The notes beneath the pieces were generated by a model. That model made no database searches, had not been told where the DNA came from, and saw only the letters and a program-made list of their open reading frames with translations. A stretch of DNA of 64,000 nt from Burkholderiales bacterium (GTDB taxonomy: Bacteria > Pseudomonadota > Gammaproteobacteria > Burkholderiales > SG8-41). The DNA lies in the NCBI GenBank assembly GCA_022841375.1, contig JALHRQ010000006.1:71819-135818 (forward strand). The letters run 5' to 3'. Shown here one piece after another: positions 38,705 through 47,405 of the stretch; position 1 is the first letter of the stretch, and each line of letters begins with the position of its first letter. Position numbers and translations under genes: made by a program.

Positions 38705-39151
38705 ATGATGCGTAAAACTTTTCTTTTCCCGGTGATCGCCGCAGCCTTGGTGGCCGCCGCGATTCTTCCGGCCCACGCCGGCGGTGGCCATCGCGGCCAT
38801 TCGCATGCGCGGATCGGTATCTCTATTGGGGCGCCGGTGGTGATCGGCGGCTGGTGGGGTGGGCCGCGTCCTTATTACTATCCTGCGTATTACCCCTCTT
38901 ATTACTACACACCGGCGCCGGTAGTGGTGCGCGAAGTCGTGCGCGAGCCGCTGGTGTATTACGACGAGCGCGGCAATCCGGTGCCGCCGACGCAGCCGCA
39001 GAACCAGGCACAGGCGCCGGCACAAGCGCCGCAGACGACCGCAGCGGCGCCGACCTGGTTTTTCTGTCCGGATTCGCAGACTTATTACCCCTATGCCCAG
39101 ACCTGCGCCTCACCCTGGCAGCGTGTAGCGCCGCATCCGCCGCCGCAATAA
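38705..39151 (+). CDS. Small secreted Tyr/Pro-rich protein
   Basis: The 148-residue protein has a signal peptide ending AHA (residues 1-25), a His/Gly-rich segment, a Tyr/Pro-rich stretch (YYYPAYYPSYYYTPAP), a Gln/Ala/Pro linker and a C-terminal FFCPDSQTYYPYAQTC motif with two Cys. Similar Cys-Tyr-Pro tails occur in many small envelope proteins of betaproteobacteria, but I know no function. It lies alone between the nif3 family gene and petA. Confidence 0.75.
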   Translation: MMRKTFLFPVIAAALVAAAILPAHAGGGHRGHSHARIGISIGAPVVIGGWWGGPRPYYYPAYYPSYYYTPAPVVVREVVREPLVYYDERGNPVPPTQPQNQAQAPAQAPQTTAAAPTWFFCPDSQTYYPYAQTCASPWQRVAPHPPPQ

Positions 39152-39258
39152 TCCCGTCTGTTTCCGGTCGCTGCGACTGCGGCGCCGGATAATGCCCCGG
39201 TTTGCCGGCGCCTAAGTTACGTAACTATCTGAATTATTTGTTATTTTTCAGTTATTAC

Positions 39259-39288
39259 TTAACTTTTCCCCCTGTCCGCGTGTAAAAT
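39259..39288 (+). promoter_or_regulatory. Possible sigma-70 promoter of petABC
   Basis: TTAACT (39259-39264) and TAAAAT (39283-39288) are 18 bp apart in an AT-rich stretch 45 bp before petA. Confidence 0.4.
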
Positions 39289-39332
39289 ATCGCCTTTTTC
39301 CGCGGCAACCAGTACTAAAGGGGTCTACAGGC

Positions 39333-39926
39333 ATGTCCGAGCAAGATACCGATCAGGGGAAACGTCAGTTTCTGGTGGCGGCAACCAGCGTGGCAGGCGG
39401 CGTTGCCGCAGGTGTGGCCGCAGTACCGTTTGTGGCGAGCATGATGCCGTCGGAGCGGGCAAAAGCCGCCGGCGCGCCGATCGAGGTTGATCTCAGCACG
39501 CTGGCACCCGGTGAACGGGTGACGGTCGAGTGGCAGGGCAAGCCGGTATGGATCGTCCGCCGCACCAAGGAAATGCTCGACACCATTCGTGCGAACGACA
39601 GCCAGGTTGCGGACCCCAAGTCGCAAAAGAAAATGCAGCCGGCCTACGCCACCAACGAAATGCGCGCGATCAAGGACGAGTATCTGGTCGTCGTCGGTAT
39701 CTGCACCCATCTCGGCTGCTCGCCGGTGGGCAAATTCGCCAAACAGGCGGAAACGTTTGATCCGAACTGGCAGGGCGGCTTCTATTGTCCATGCCACGGC
39801 TCGCTGTTTGATCTCGCCGGCCGTGTCTACAAGAACAAACCCGCGCCGGACAACCTGGTGGTGCCGCCGCATAAATATCTCTCCGACACGCGCATCGTGA
39901 TCGGTGAAGACACCAAGGGAGCCTGA
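39333..39926 (+). CDS. petA: Ubiquinol-cytochrome c reductase Rieske subunit
   Basis: The 197-residue protein carries the [2Fe-2S] cluster of the bc1 complex: C124 and H126 (CTHLGC), C152 and H155 (CPCHGS), with C129 and C154 for the disulfide. The N-terminal anchor follows QGKRQFLVAATSVAGG, a Tat-like signal in which the usual RR is KR. Folded Rieske proteins are normally Tat substrates and tatABC lies 3.5 kb upstream. Confidence 0.96.
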   Translation: MSEQDTDQGKRQFLVAATSVAGGVAAGVAAVPFVASMMPSERAKAAGAPIEVDLSTLAPGERVTVEWQGKPVWIVRRTKEMLDTIRANDSQVADPKSQKKMQPAYATNEMRAIKDEYLVVVGICTHLGCSPVGKFAKQAETFDPNWQGGFYCPCHGSLFDLAGRVYKNKPAPDNLVVPPHKYLSDTRIVIGEDTKGA

Positions 39927-39931
39927 TCAAC

Positions 39932-41353
39932 ATGGCATCCGCACCCAAAGAACCCGTTCAATTCAGCGGCGCCGGCCCGCTCAATGCGCCGATCAGCGGC
40001 GTACTTACCTGGGTTGACCAGCGTTTCCCGCTGATGTCGCTGTGGCGCGACCACCTGTCCCAGTATTACGCACCGAAGAATTTCAATTTCTGGTATTTCT
40101 TCGGCTCACTGGCGATGCTGGTGCTGGTGATCCAGATCGTCACCGGCATTTTCCTGGTGATGCATTACAAGCCGTCGGCGGCTGAAGCGTTTGCGTCCGT
40201 CGAATACATCATGCGCGACGTGCCCGGCGGCTGGTTCATCCGCTACATGCACTCCACCGGGGCTTCGGCGTTTTTTATTGTCGTTTATCTGCACATGTTT
40301 CGCGGCCTGCTCTACGGTTCATATCGCCAGCCGCGCGAACTGATCTGGATTTTCGGCATGCTGATCTACCTGTGCCTGATGGCCGAGGCGTTTTTCGGTT
40401 ATCTGCTGCCCTGGGGCCAGATGTCGTTCTGGGGCGCGCAGGTGATTATCAACCTGTTTGACGCGCTGCCGCTGATCGGTCCCGACCTGTCGACGTGGAT
40501 ACGCGGTGACTTCGTGATCTCGGACGCCACGCTGAACCGGTTCTTTGCCTTCCACGTGATCGCGATCCCGCTGGTGCTGCTGGGCCTCGTTGCCGCGCAC
40601 ATCATGGCATTGCACGAAGTCGGCTCGAACAACCCGGACGGCGTCGAGATCAAGCAGCACAAGGACGCCAAAGGCATCCCGCTCGACGGCATTCCCTTTC
40701 ATCCGTATTACACGGTGAAGGATATCGTCGGCGTAGTGGTATTCCTGTTCCTGTTCTTCCTGGTGGTGTTTTTCATGCCGGAGATGGGCGGGTATTTCCT
40801 TGAGTACAACAACTTCATCCCCGCTGACGCGTTGAAGACGCCGCCGCATATTGCGCCGGTGTGGTACTTCACGCCGTATTACTCGATCCTGCGCGCGATT
40901 ACCGAGGACTTCATGCTGGTGCTGGCGATCGGCGTTGCCGCTTACGTGGTGCTGATCTGGCTGACCACCCGCAATGCGCTGGTGAAAATGGCGGCGCCTG
41001 CGATCGGCCTGGTGATCATCGTGCTGATGAAGGGTGGTCCGCTGGCGATCGAGGCAAAAGTCTGGGGCGTCGCGATGATGGGTGCGGCTACGCTGATTTT
41101 CTTCCTGATGCCATGGCTGGATCAAAGCCCGGTGAAGTCGATACGCTACAAGGGCCCGCTGTTCCGCACTGCGCTGTCGATATTTGTCATCGTGTTCATC
41201 GTGCTCGGCTACTACGGCACGCAGACCGTGACGCCGGCCGGCACCCTCATCTCGCAGATCGGCACGCTGATTTATTTCGCGTTCTTCCTGCTGATGCCCT
41301 GGTATTCGGCAATGGACAAGACCAAGCCCGTGCCTGACCGGGTGACCATGTAA
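39932..41353 (+). CDS. petB: Cytochrome b subunit of the bc1 complex
   Basis: The 473-residue integral protein has two pairs of haem ligands in the b-type helices (GWFIRYMHSTGAS and FAFHVIAIPLVLLGLVAAHI) and the PEWYF-loop region as PVWYFTPYYSILRA. It is longer than minimal cytochrome b because of extra C-terminal helices, as usual in betaproteobacteria. It oxidises ubiquinol at the Qo site with the Rieske protein. Confidence 0.96.
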   Translation: MASAPKEPVQFSGAGPLNAPISGVLTWVDQRFPLMSLWRDHLSQYYAPKNFNFWYFFGSLAMLVLVIQIVTGIFLVMHYKPSAAEAFASVEYIMRDVPGGWFIRYMHSTGASAFFIVVYLHMFRGLLYGSYRQPRELIWIFGMLIYLCLMAEAFFGYLLPWGQMSFWGAQVIINLFDALPLIGPDLSTWIRGDFVISDATLNRFFAFHVIAIPLVLLGLVAAHIMALHEVGSNNPDGVEIKQHKDAKGIPLDGIPFHPYYTVKDIVGVVVFLFLFFLVVFFMPEMGGYFLEYNNFIPADALKTPPHIAPVWYFTPYYSILRAITEDFMLVLAIGVAAYVVLIWLTTRNALVKMAAPAIGLVIIVLMKGGPLAIEAKVWGVAMMGAATLIFFLMPWLDQSPVKSIRYKGPLFRTALSIFVIVFIVLGYYGTQTVTPAGTLISQIGTLIYFAFFLLMPWYSAMDKTKPVPDRVTM

Positions 41354-42117
41354 TGGGCAAAAACATGAACAAACTCAAGCATCTGTTCGCAGTCCTGCTG
41401 CTCGCTCCGGCGTTCGCGCTGGCGGCGGGCACCGAAGTCAAACTGGATCGCGCGCCGATCGATGAAAACGACCAGGCTTCGCTGCAGCGCGGCGCACGGC
41501 ATTTCGTCAACTACTGCCTGAACTGCCACAGCGCGAGCTATATGCGCTACAACCGGCTGCGCGACATCGGCCTCACTGACAAGCAGATTGTCGACAACCT
41601 GCTGTTCAGCGGCGGCAAGGTCGGCGACCTGATGAAAATTGCGATGGATCCGAAGGACGCGGCGAGCTGGTTCGGCGCGGCGCCCCCGGAGCTGTCGGTG
41701 ATCGCACGCTCGCGCGCGTCCCACGCCGGCACCGGCGCCGACTGGCTGTACAGCTACCTGCGCAGCTTCTACCGCGATGCCGAGCGTCCGACCGGCTGGA
41801 ACAACACCGTATTCCCCAACGTCGGCATGCCGCACGTGTTGTGGGAGCTGCAGGGCGAGCAGGTGCTGGCCGAGCGCAAAGTGCAGGGCGCGGGTTTCGA
41901 GAAAACCGAGCACGCGCTCAAACTCGACAAGCCCGGCAAGCTGAGCCCGGTTGAATACGATCAGATGGTTGCCGATCTGGTGAACTACATGGTGTTCATG
42001 GCCGAGCCGGCGCGTGCCAGCCGCACCACCATCGGCATTTTTGTGCTGTTCGCCCTCAGCCTGCTGTTCCTGCTCGCTTATGCGCTGAAGAAAGAGTACT
42101 GGAAAGACGTGCACTGA
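41353..42117 (+). CDS. petC: Cytochrome c1 subunit of the bc1 complex
   Basis: The 254-residue protein has a signal peptide (FAVLLLAPAFALAAG), a CxxCH haem-c site in NYCLNCHSASYMRYNRL, the FPNVGMPHVLWELQG segment with the likely axial Met, and a C-terminal membrane anchor (IGIFVLFALSLLFLLAYAL). Its start overlaps the stop of petB (TAATG). Confidence 0.96.
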   Translation: MGKNMNKLKHLFAVLLLAPAFALAAGTEVKLDRAPIDENDQASLQRGARHFVNYCLNCHSASYMRYNRLRDIGLTDKQIVDNLLFSGGKVGDLMKIAMDPKDAASWFGAAPPELSVIARSRASHAGTGADWLYSYLRSFYRDAERPTGWNNTVFPNVGMPHVLWELQGEQVLAERKVQGAGFEKTEHALKLDKPGKLSPVEYDQMVADLVNYMVFMAEPARASRTTIGIFVLFALSLLFLLAYALKKEYWKDVH

Positions 42118-42134
42118 CGGCGCTTCCGGTCAGC

Positions 42135-42171
42135 CCGGGGCCGTGCGCGTGAACCGCGTTACGGCCCCCGG
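42135..42171 (+). terminator. GC-rich hairpin after petC
   Basis: CCGGGGCCGT (42135-42144) faces ACGGCCCCCGG (42161-42171). There is no T-run, so it may be a 3'-end stabiliser rather than an intrinsic terminator. Confidence 0.35.
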
Positions 42172-42246
42172 TTGTCTGAACCGCCGTGTTTCTGATGCAC
42201 CTGCCACTTTCGATTTTTGATGCTGTACCGCCACGGATAACCGATC

Positions 42247-42846
42247 ATGATGACACTCTACTCGGGCACCACCTGCCCCTTCAGCCAGCGCTGCCGTTTC
42301 GTGCTCTACGAAAAAGGCATGGATTTCCAGATCATCGACGTCGATCTGTTCAACAAGCCCGAAGACCTGGCGGTGATGAATCCGTACAACCAGGTGCCGG
42401 TGCTGGTCGAACGCGACCTGATCCTCTACGAATCGAACATCATCAACGAATACATCGATGACCGTTTTCCGCATCCGCAGCTGATGCCGGCCGATCCGGT
42501 GATGCGCGCCCGCGCGCGGCTGTTCCTGTTCCGCTTCGAACAGGAAATGTTTTCGCATGTGATCTCGATCGAAAAGGGCACGCCGAAACAGGCCGACAAG
42601 GGTCGCCAGATCATCCGCGACGCGCTGACCCAGATCGCACCGGTATTTGCCAAGCAGAAATACATGCTGGGCGAGGAATTCTCGATGCTCGACGTGGCGA
42701 TCGCCCCGCTGCTGTGGCGCCTCGATCACTACGGCATCCAGCTTGGCAAACAGGCAGCACCGTTGATGAAATACGCCGAGCGGTTGTTCAGCCGGCCGGC
42801 CTACATCGACGCGCTGACCGCTTCCGAGAAAGTAATGCGCAAGTAA
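42247..42846 (+). CDS. sspA: Stringent starvation protein A
   Basis: The 199-residue glutathione-S-transferase-fold protein has the N-terminal thioredoxin-like half (YSGTTCPFSQRCRFVLYEKG) and the helical C-terminal half with LGEEFSMLDVAIAPLLWRL. SspA binds RNA polymerase during starvation in other bacteria. The order petABC-sspA-sspB is conserved in betaproteobacteria. Confidence 0.94.
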   Translation: MMTLYSGTTCPFSQRCRFVLYEKGMDFQIIDVDLFNKPEDLAVMNPYNQVPVLVERDLILYESNIINEYIDDRFPHPQLMPADPVMRARARLFLFRFEQEMFSHVISIEKGTPKQADKGRQIIRDALTQIAPVFAKQKYMLGEEFSMLDVAIAPLLWRLDHYGIQLGKQAAPLMKYAERLFSRPAYIDALTASEKVMRK

Positions 42847-42878
42847 GTTACGCAGATAAGCGCAAGTAAACAAAGCCG

Positions 42879-43322
42879 ATGGCGGAACGTTCGACCAAGC
42901 CGTACCTGATCCGCGCCCTGCATGAATGGGCGTGCGACAGCGGACTGACGCCTTATATTTCTGTCAAGGTCGATGAAAATACCCGTGTTCCCGCCGAGCA
43001 CGTGCGCAATGGCGAAATCGTGCTCAACCTTGGGTATGACGCAACGCACCGTTTGACCATCGGCAATGACCTGATTCAATTTTCCGCACGGTTCGGCGGC
43101 GTGTCCCGCGAATGTTCGGTGCCCGTTGCTGCAGTGCAGGGGATTTTTGCGCGCGAAAACGGGCAGGGTCTGTTTTTCCCCGCGGATGCGCAGGCGCAGT
43201 CGGTCGGGCCGGGGAGCAACCCGGTGGAAAACGCCGGCACGCCAGCGCCGGAAAAACCGGACGATCCGAAACCCGACGCACCACCGCCCGGAGGGCGCCC
43301 GCGTCTGCAAGTGGTCAAATAG
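42879..43322 (+). CDS. sspB: ClpXP adaptor SspB
   Basis: The 147-residue protein begins with the SspB fold (KPYLIRALHEWACDSGLTPY) and IVLNLGYDATHRLTIGNDLI, binds SsrA tags, and ends in a Pro-rich linker and a short C-terminal tail (RPRLQVVK) that matches the ClpX-binding module. It lies 32 bp downstream of sspA. Confidence 0.93.
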   Translation: MAERSTKPYLIRALHEWACDSGLTPYISVKVDENTRVPAEHVRNGEIVLNLGYDATHRLTIGNDLIQFSARFGGVSRECSVPVAAVQGIFARENGQGLFFPADAQAQSVGPGSNPVENAGTPAPEKPDDPKPDAPPPGGRPRLQVVK

Positions 43323-43484
43323 CCCTGCTGCCGGCGCGGTTTACAGCGTCCGGCAGGCGTCGCAAAATCCTCCGACGCCGTTTTACCCACCATAAAAAGC
43401 CGCACGCGGTCTCTCCACATTAGCCGCATCGCTGCGACATCAAACACGGCGGACGCTCAGCGCTTAATCCAGGAGGAGTCGCGC

Positions 43485-44993
43485 ATGCTTACCCCAGAGG
43501 AGTTGGCCCAGGTCGTTGCCGCGGAATCCAGTATTTTTCCGTCGCCGATCCCCACGCAATGCATTTCCAGTGACGAGTACATGCCGACGCCGCAGACCGA
43601 GAAGCAGCGCGAGTTCGAGGCGCGGGTCAAAGCCATCGGCAGTGAAATGGCGAAAAAACACGGCACCACGCGGCGCCGGTTTTTCAAAGGTGCAGCAGGC
43701 ATGGCCGCTGCGTTTGTTGCGATGAACGACACCTACGGCCCGCTTTACGCAGTAAGCCGCGCCGAAGCGGCGACGCCGGAAATGGCCAATGAGCGCGCCA
43801 ACGCGCTGAAAAGCCAGTTCATCATGGACATGCACACCCACTTCCTGCGCGACGACACCCGCATCATGGGTTTTGTCGCCCAGCGTGAAGCGGTGGGCAA
43901 GGCCGGCTGGAATCCGCTGCTCGCCGGCAAACCGCAGACCATCGAGGATCTGAAGTTCCCCAACTACTTCAAGGAAATCTACCTCGACTCCGACACCAAG
44001 ATCGCGCTGATCTCCGGTTCGGGCTCGGAAGATCCGCGCGACTGGTTCCTTACCAACGAAATGAAAAACGACGCGCGCTCGAGGGTCAACAAGGAGGCGG
44101 GCACCAAACGCATGTACTCGCATGCCATTTTCATGCCGGGCATGCCGGGCTGGATGGACAAGGTGGATCACGATCTCGAAGTGCTGAAGCCTGATTCATT
44201 CAAGGGTTACACCGTCGGCGACAACACCAACAAACATCTCGCCAAACATCCGTGGCGGCTCGATGATGAAAAGCTGTTGTATCCGTTCTATGAAAAACTG
44301 GTGAAGGCCTCGAAAACCACGCCGAGCCTGGCCAATGTCTGTTTCCACAAAGGGTTGTATCCGCCCGCCACCGCGAAGCAGTTCCCCCACCTGCTGGAGT
44401 ACGCCGACGTGCGCGACATCGGCAAGGCGGCGAAGGACTGGCCGCAGCTGAATTTCATTTGTTACCACTCCGCATTCCGCTTCACCGGCGGCGCGTACAA
44501 GGTGGGCATGGAACAGTTCGAGCAGACCGGGCGCATCGACTGGGTGACCGACCTCTGCGATATCCCGCAAAAATTCGGCGTCAAAAACGTCTACGGCGAT
44601 GTCGGTCAGCTGTTCGCGCAAAGCACCGTGGCCGAGCCGCGGTTGTGCGCGGCGATGATGGGTCAGCTGGTCAAAGGGCTGGGTGCCGATCGCGTGGTGT
44701 GGGGCACGGACGCAGTCTGGACCGGCGCGCCGCAATGGCAGATCGAAGCGCTGCGCCGTCTGGAAATCCCGGAAGACATGCGCAAGAAATACGGTTTCGC
44801 GGCGTTGGGACCGGCTGATGGTCCGGTCAAGCGCGCCATCTTCGGCGAAAACAATGCGCGGATTTACGGCGTAACGGCGCAGCATCGGGCGTCGCTGGAC
44901 AATGACCGGTTTGCGCTGGCGAAGCAGGCTTATGACCGTGAGGGCGGGGATCGGACTAATCTGGCTTATGGGTATGCGGTGAAGAAGACCTGA
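43485..44993 (+). CDS. Tat-exported amidohydrolase-2 family protein
   Basis: The 502-residue protein has a long N-terminal region with a Tat motif TRRRFFKGAAGMAAAFVAMN near residue 63, then an amidohydrolase (PF04909-type) TIM barrel: metal motif MDMHTHF, later histidines in CFHKG and CYHSAFR, and the Asp motif VVWGTDAVW. An excellent AGGAGGAG ribosome site precedes the ATG. The Tat signal is displaced about 60 residues from the start, which is unusual. An internal start is possible, but none has a comparable ribosome site. Substrate is unknown. Confidence 0.85.
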   Translation: MLTPEELAQVVAAESSIFPSPIPTQCISSDEYMPTPQTEKQREFEARVKAIGSEMAKKHGTTRRRFFKGAAGMAAAFVAMNDTYGPLYAVSRAEAATPEMANERANALKSQFIMDMHTHFLRDDTRIMGFVAQREAVGKAGWNPLLAGKPQTIEDLKFPNYFKEIYLDSDTKIALISGSGSEDPRDWFLTNEMKNDARSRVNKEAGTKRMYSHAIFMPGMPGWMDKVDHDLEVLKPDSFKGYTVGDNTNKHLAKHPWRLDDEKLLYPFYEKLVKASKTTPSLANVCFHKGLYPPATAKQFPHLLEYADVRDIGKAAKDWPQLNFICYHSAFRFTGGAYKVGMEQFEQTGRIDWVTDLCDIPQKFGVKNVYGDVGQLFAQSTVAEPRLCAAMMGQLVKGLGADRVVWGTDAVWTGAPQWQIEALRRLEIPEDMRKKYGFAALGPADGPVKRAIFGENNARIYGVTAQHRASLDNDRFALAKQAYDREGGDRTNLAYGYAVKKT

Positions 44994-45011
44994 TGGTCAG
45001 TTGGTGTAAAT

Positions 45012-45047
45012 AAAAAACGGCACGGGTGCGAACCTATGCCGTTTTTT
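45012..45047 (+). terminator. Rho-independent terminator after the amidohydrolase gene
   Basis: AAAAAACGGCA (45012-45022) pairs with TGCCGTTTTTT (45037-45047). The stem has flanking A and T runs. Confidence 0.8.
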
Positions 45048-45050
45048 ATG

Positions 45051-45371
45051 CCGTCATTCCAGCGCGCCCCGAAGGAAGTCCCCTTGGGGGAGAAGCCGGA
45101 ATCCAGGGGGCTTGGCACAAGCGTTGAGCTTCAACTTCGCCGGGGGTAGCCCGGCGGCTAGTTACTTTCTTTTGTGCGGACAAAAGAAAGTAACCAAAGA
45201 AAAACCGCCCCGGCTCGCCGGCCCTTCGGGCTGCCCTGTGCTGCTCGTTGCGTCGGGCGGCTCCGCAACTCGCCCTCGCAAGAAACGCGAGGGCTCAGAC
45301 AGTGCTCGCCGAAGGCCCCCGACACAACTGCGCTGCTCGGCGGCTCACAAGGGGGAGCGGTGTATCCGCGT
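45051..45371. repeat. Long dispersed repeat, copy 1 (partner at 53127-53444)
   Basis: The segment begins CCGTCATTCC and contains GAAGCCGGAATCCAG, TTCAACTTCGCCGGGGG, the hairpin TTACTTTCTTTTG...CAAAAGAAAGTAA (45162-45193) and GCTGCTCGGCGGCTCACAAG. The same blocks appear in the same order in the other copy. It fills most of the 390-bp space 44994-45383, and no gene is credible there. An exact 29-bp sub-repeat is at 45065-45093. Confidence 0.8.
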
Positions 45372-45383
45372 GATTGCTAAAAA

Positions 45384-46298
45384 TCAGGTGCTACGTCGTC
45401 GGATTTCGCGAATCACTGCAGCATTGTCGAGGTCGGCTTCACCTGCTTTCATGCAACCTTCAACGATGTCGGTGTAGGTGTTCGCCAGCGGCAACTGCTG
45501 TTGCAGGCGCTGCGCGAGTTCGAGCATCAGCGAAAAATCCTTCAGTGTCTGTGCGATCTTGCCGTGCGGGGTGAAATCGCCGGCGATCATTTTTTTTCCT
45601 TTCACATCCATGATCTGCGAATAGGCGGCTGAATCGCGGGCGACACCGAGAAAGGCGTCGAGCGGCAGCCCCATGCGTTCGGCGAACACCAGGCCTTCGG
45701 CGAGTGCGGCGCGATTGATGCCGAGGATCAGGTTGATTGCCAGCTTGGCACGGCCGCCGTTGCCGGCTGCGCCGAGGTGATGGCGGCGCGGGCAGATGGC
45801 GTCGAGCACGCTGCTAACTGCATCCGCGGCATCGGGATTGCCACCGACCAGCCCCAGCGCGTCGCCGCGCGCGGTCTGGTCGCTGGTGCCGGACACCGGC
45901 ATCTCGACAAAGCGCAGGCGTTGCGCGGGCAGGCGCTTTGCCAGTGCCTCGATGCGGTCCGGGTCGCAGGTGCTGACGCAGATCGCCGTCAGCGCGGGCG
46001 CATCTCCCCCAAGGGGACTTCCTTCGGGGCGTGCGGGCAGAGCCGCGAGCAGGGCGTCGCAGGTCGTTTCGGCCTGTTCGGTATTGAAGACCGCCAGCAC
46101 CAGCGTGCGGCAGGTGCGCGCCAGTTCAACCAGCGATGCCGCGGACCGGCCGCCCATTGCGGCGAGGGCTGCGGACTTGGCGGGATCAATGTCGTAGCCG
46201 ATGACGGCGTGGCCGGCCGCGAGCAGGCGTTTGGCGCAGGCGCTGCCCATCAGGCCGCAGCCGACGATGCCTACCGGACCTGTTGGAGAAGAGGTCAT
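45384..46298 (-). CDS. Beta-hydroxyacid (3-hydroxyisobutyrate-type) dehydrogenase
   Basis: I start at the ATG at 46296-46298 (MTSSPTGPVGIVGCGLMG). The 304-residue NAD(P)-binding protein has GxGxxG as GCGLMG, the substrate region EMPVSGTSDQTARGD, the catalytic-lysine region GGRAKLAINLILGINRAAL, and DFTPHGKIAQTLKDF near the end. The segment RPEGSPLGGDAP is encoded by an exact copy of a 29-bp repeat (46003-46031) and looks inserted before the ICVSTCDPDRI strand. It is probably functional, because the frame is kept. Substrate is unknown. Confidence 0.88.
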   Translation of the reverse strand: MTSSPTGPVGIVGCGLMGSACAKRLLAAGHAVIGYDIDPAKSAALAAMGGRSAASLVELARTCRTLVLAVFNTEQAETTCDALLAALPARPEGSPLGGDAPALTAICVSTCDPDRIEALAKRLPAQRLRFVEMPVSGTSDQTARGDALGLVGGNPDAADAVSSVLDAICPRRHHLGAAGNGGRAKLAINLILGINRAALAEGLVFAERMGLPLDAFLGVARDSAAYSQIMDVKGKKMIAGDFTPHGKIAQTLKDFSLMLELAQRLQQQLPLANTYTDIVEGCMKAGEADLDNAAVIREIRRRST

Positions 46299-46379
46299 TT
46301 CGAGGGTGTCCCGAGTGTGAAATCGAGGCGCAATTATAGGAGGCCCGCCCTCTGGTGAGGCGCTATAATCCGGCCTCCC

Positions 46380-46455
46380 GCCGGCATAGCTCAGTTGGTA
46401 GAGCAACCGCCTTGTAAGCGGTAGGTCGTCTGTTCGATTCAGACTGTCGGCACCA
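46380..46455 (+). tRNA. tRNA-Thr (anticodon TGT)
   Basis: The 76-nt gene has a 7-bp acceptor stem (GCCGGCA with TGTCGGC, one G-T pair), a D arm with GCTCAGTTGGTAGAGC, anticodon stem CCGCC around CTTGTAA, a TTCGATTC T loop and an encoded 3' CCA. A TATAAT box lies at 46364-46369, just upstream. Confidence 0.95.
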
Positions 46456-46664
46456 CTTCTGCTACTGCAGAAACCGTGCGGGCAACGGCGGGATTGTAAA
46501 ATAATCCAATATAATCAATGGGTTATACGTATTCCACCCGGCAACGGGTGGCGGATGTCCTGTGGGGACGTTGCCGTCTTGAATTTTTCGGCGGCGGCGC
46601 TATCTAACAGGCCACAAAAAACGCGCAGCCGCAGAATGGGCGCGCATCGCAACGGAGAGAGGCA

Positions 46665-47405
46665 TTGATTAACGTCGAACACCTGGTCAAGGCTTTCGGG
46701 CCCAAACTGGCGGTGAATGATGTGTCGTTCAGCGTCGAACGCGGCGAAGTGTTGGGCTTTCTCGGCCCCAACGGCGCCGGCAAGTCGACCACGATGCGCA
46801 TGATCACCGGCTACTACCCCCCGACTTCGGGTCGCATTCTCGTTGGCGGCCATGACATGGTCGAAAATCCGATCGCTGCCAAGCGGCTGATCGGCTACCT
46901 CCCGGAAAACGCGCCGGGTTATGCCGACATGACGGTCAACGGCTTTCTCAATTTCTGCGCCGAACTGCGCGGCTTGCAGGGTGATGCGCGCAAACGCGCG
47001 GTGCACCGTGCGGTCGAGCTGTGCTTCCTTGAAGGCGTGCTCTATCAGTCGATCGACACACTGTCGAAAGGCTACAAGCACCGCACCTGTCTTGCGCAGT
47101 CGCTGATCCATGATCCTGATGTGCTGATCCTCGATGAGCCCACCGACGGTCTCGACCCCAACCAGAAACACGAAGTACGCGGCCTGATCAAGCGCCTCGG
47201 TGAAAACAAGGTGGTGATTTTTTCGACGCACATCCTTGAAGAAGTCGAAGCCGCCTGTTCGCGCGTGATCATCATCGACCGCGGCCGTATCGTTGCCAGT
47301 GGCACGCCGGCAGAACTGAAAGCGCGCTCCCCCGAAGGCAAACTCGACGAAGTGTTCCGCGCGATCACGCTGCCGGACACCGTCAAGCACGAGGTGCATG
47401 CATGA
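46665..47405 (+). CDS. Gld-type ABC transporter ATPase
   Basis: The start is TTG at 46665 with GGAGAGAGG about 4 nt upstream. The 246-residue ATPase has Walker A GPNGAGKST, signature TLSKGYKHRTCLAQSL, Walker B with DEPTDGLDPNQ and H-loop FSTHILEEVE. It heads a four-gene unit with a permease, a GldG-like and a DUF4340-like protein. This set is widespread in proteobacteria without gliding, and its substrate is unknown. Confidence 0.9.
   Translation: MINVEHLVKAFGPKLAVNDVSFSVERGEVLGFLGPNGAGKSTTMRMITGYYPPTSGRILVGGHDMVENPIAAKRLIGYLPENAPGYADMTVNGFLNFCAELRGLQGDARKRAVHRAVELCFLEGVLYQSIDTLSKGYKHRTCLAQSLIHDPDVLILDEPTDGLDPNQKHEVRGLIKRLGENKVVIFSTHILEEVEAACSRVIIIDRGRIVASGTPAELKARSPEGKLDEVFRAITLPDTVKHEVHA

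Noticed and set aside
43328-43356. CTGCCGG/CCGGCAG hairpin after sspB as a terminator
   Set aside because: Only 7 bp, a long loop and no T-run.
45112-45477. 121-residue frame in the long repeat
   Set aside because: The sequence is repeat DNA shared with 53127-53444, and the frame is not kept in the other copy.
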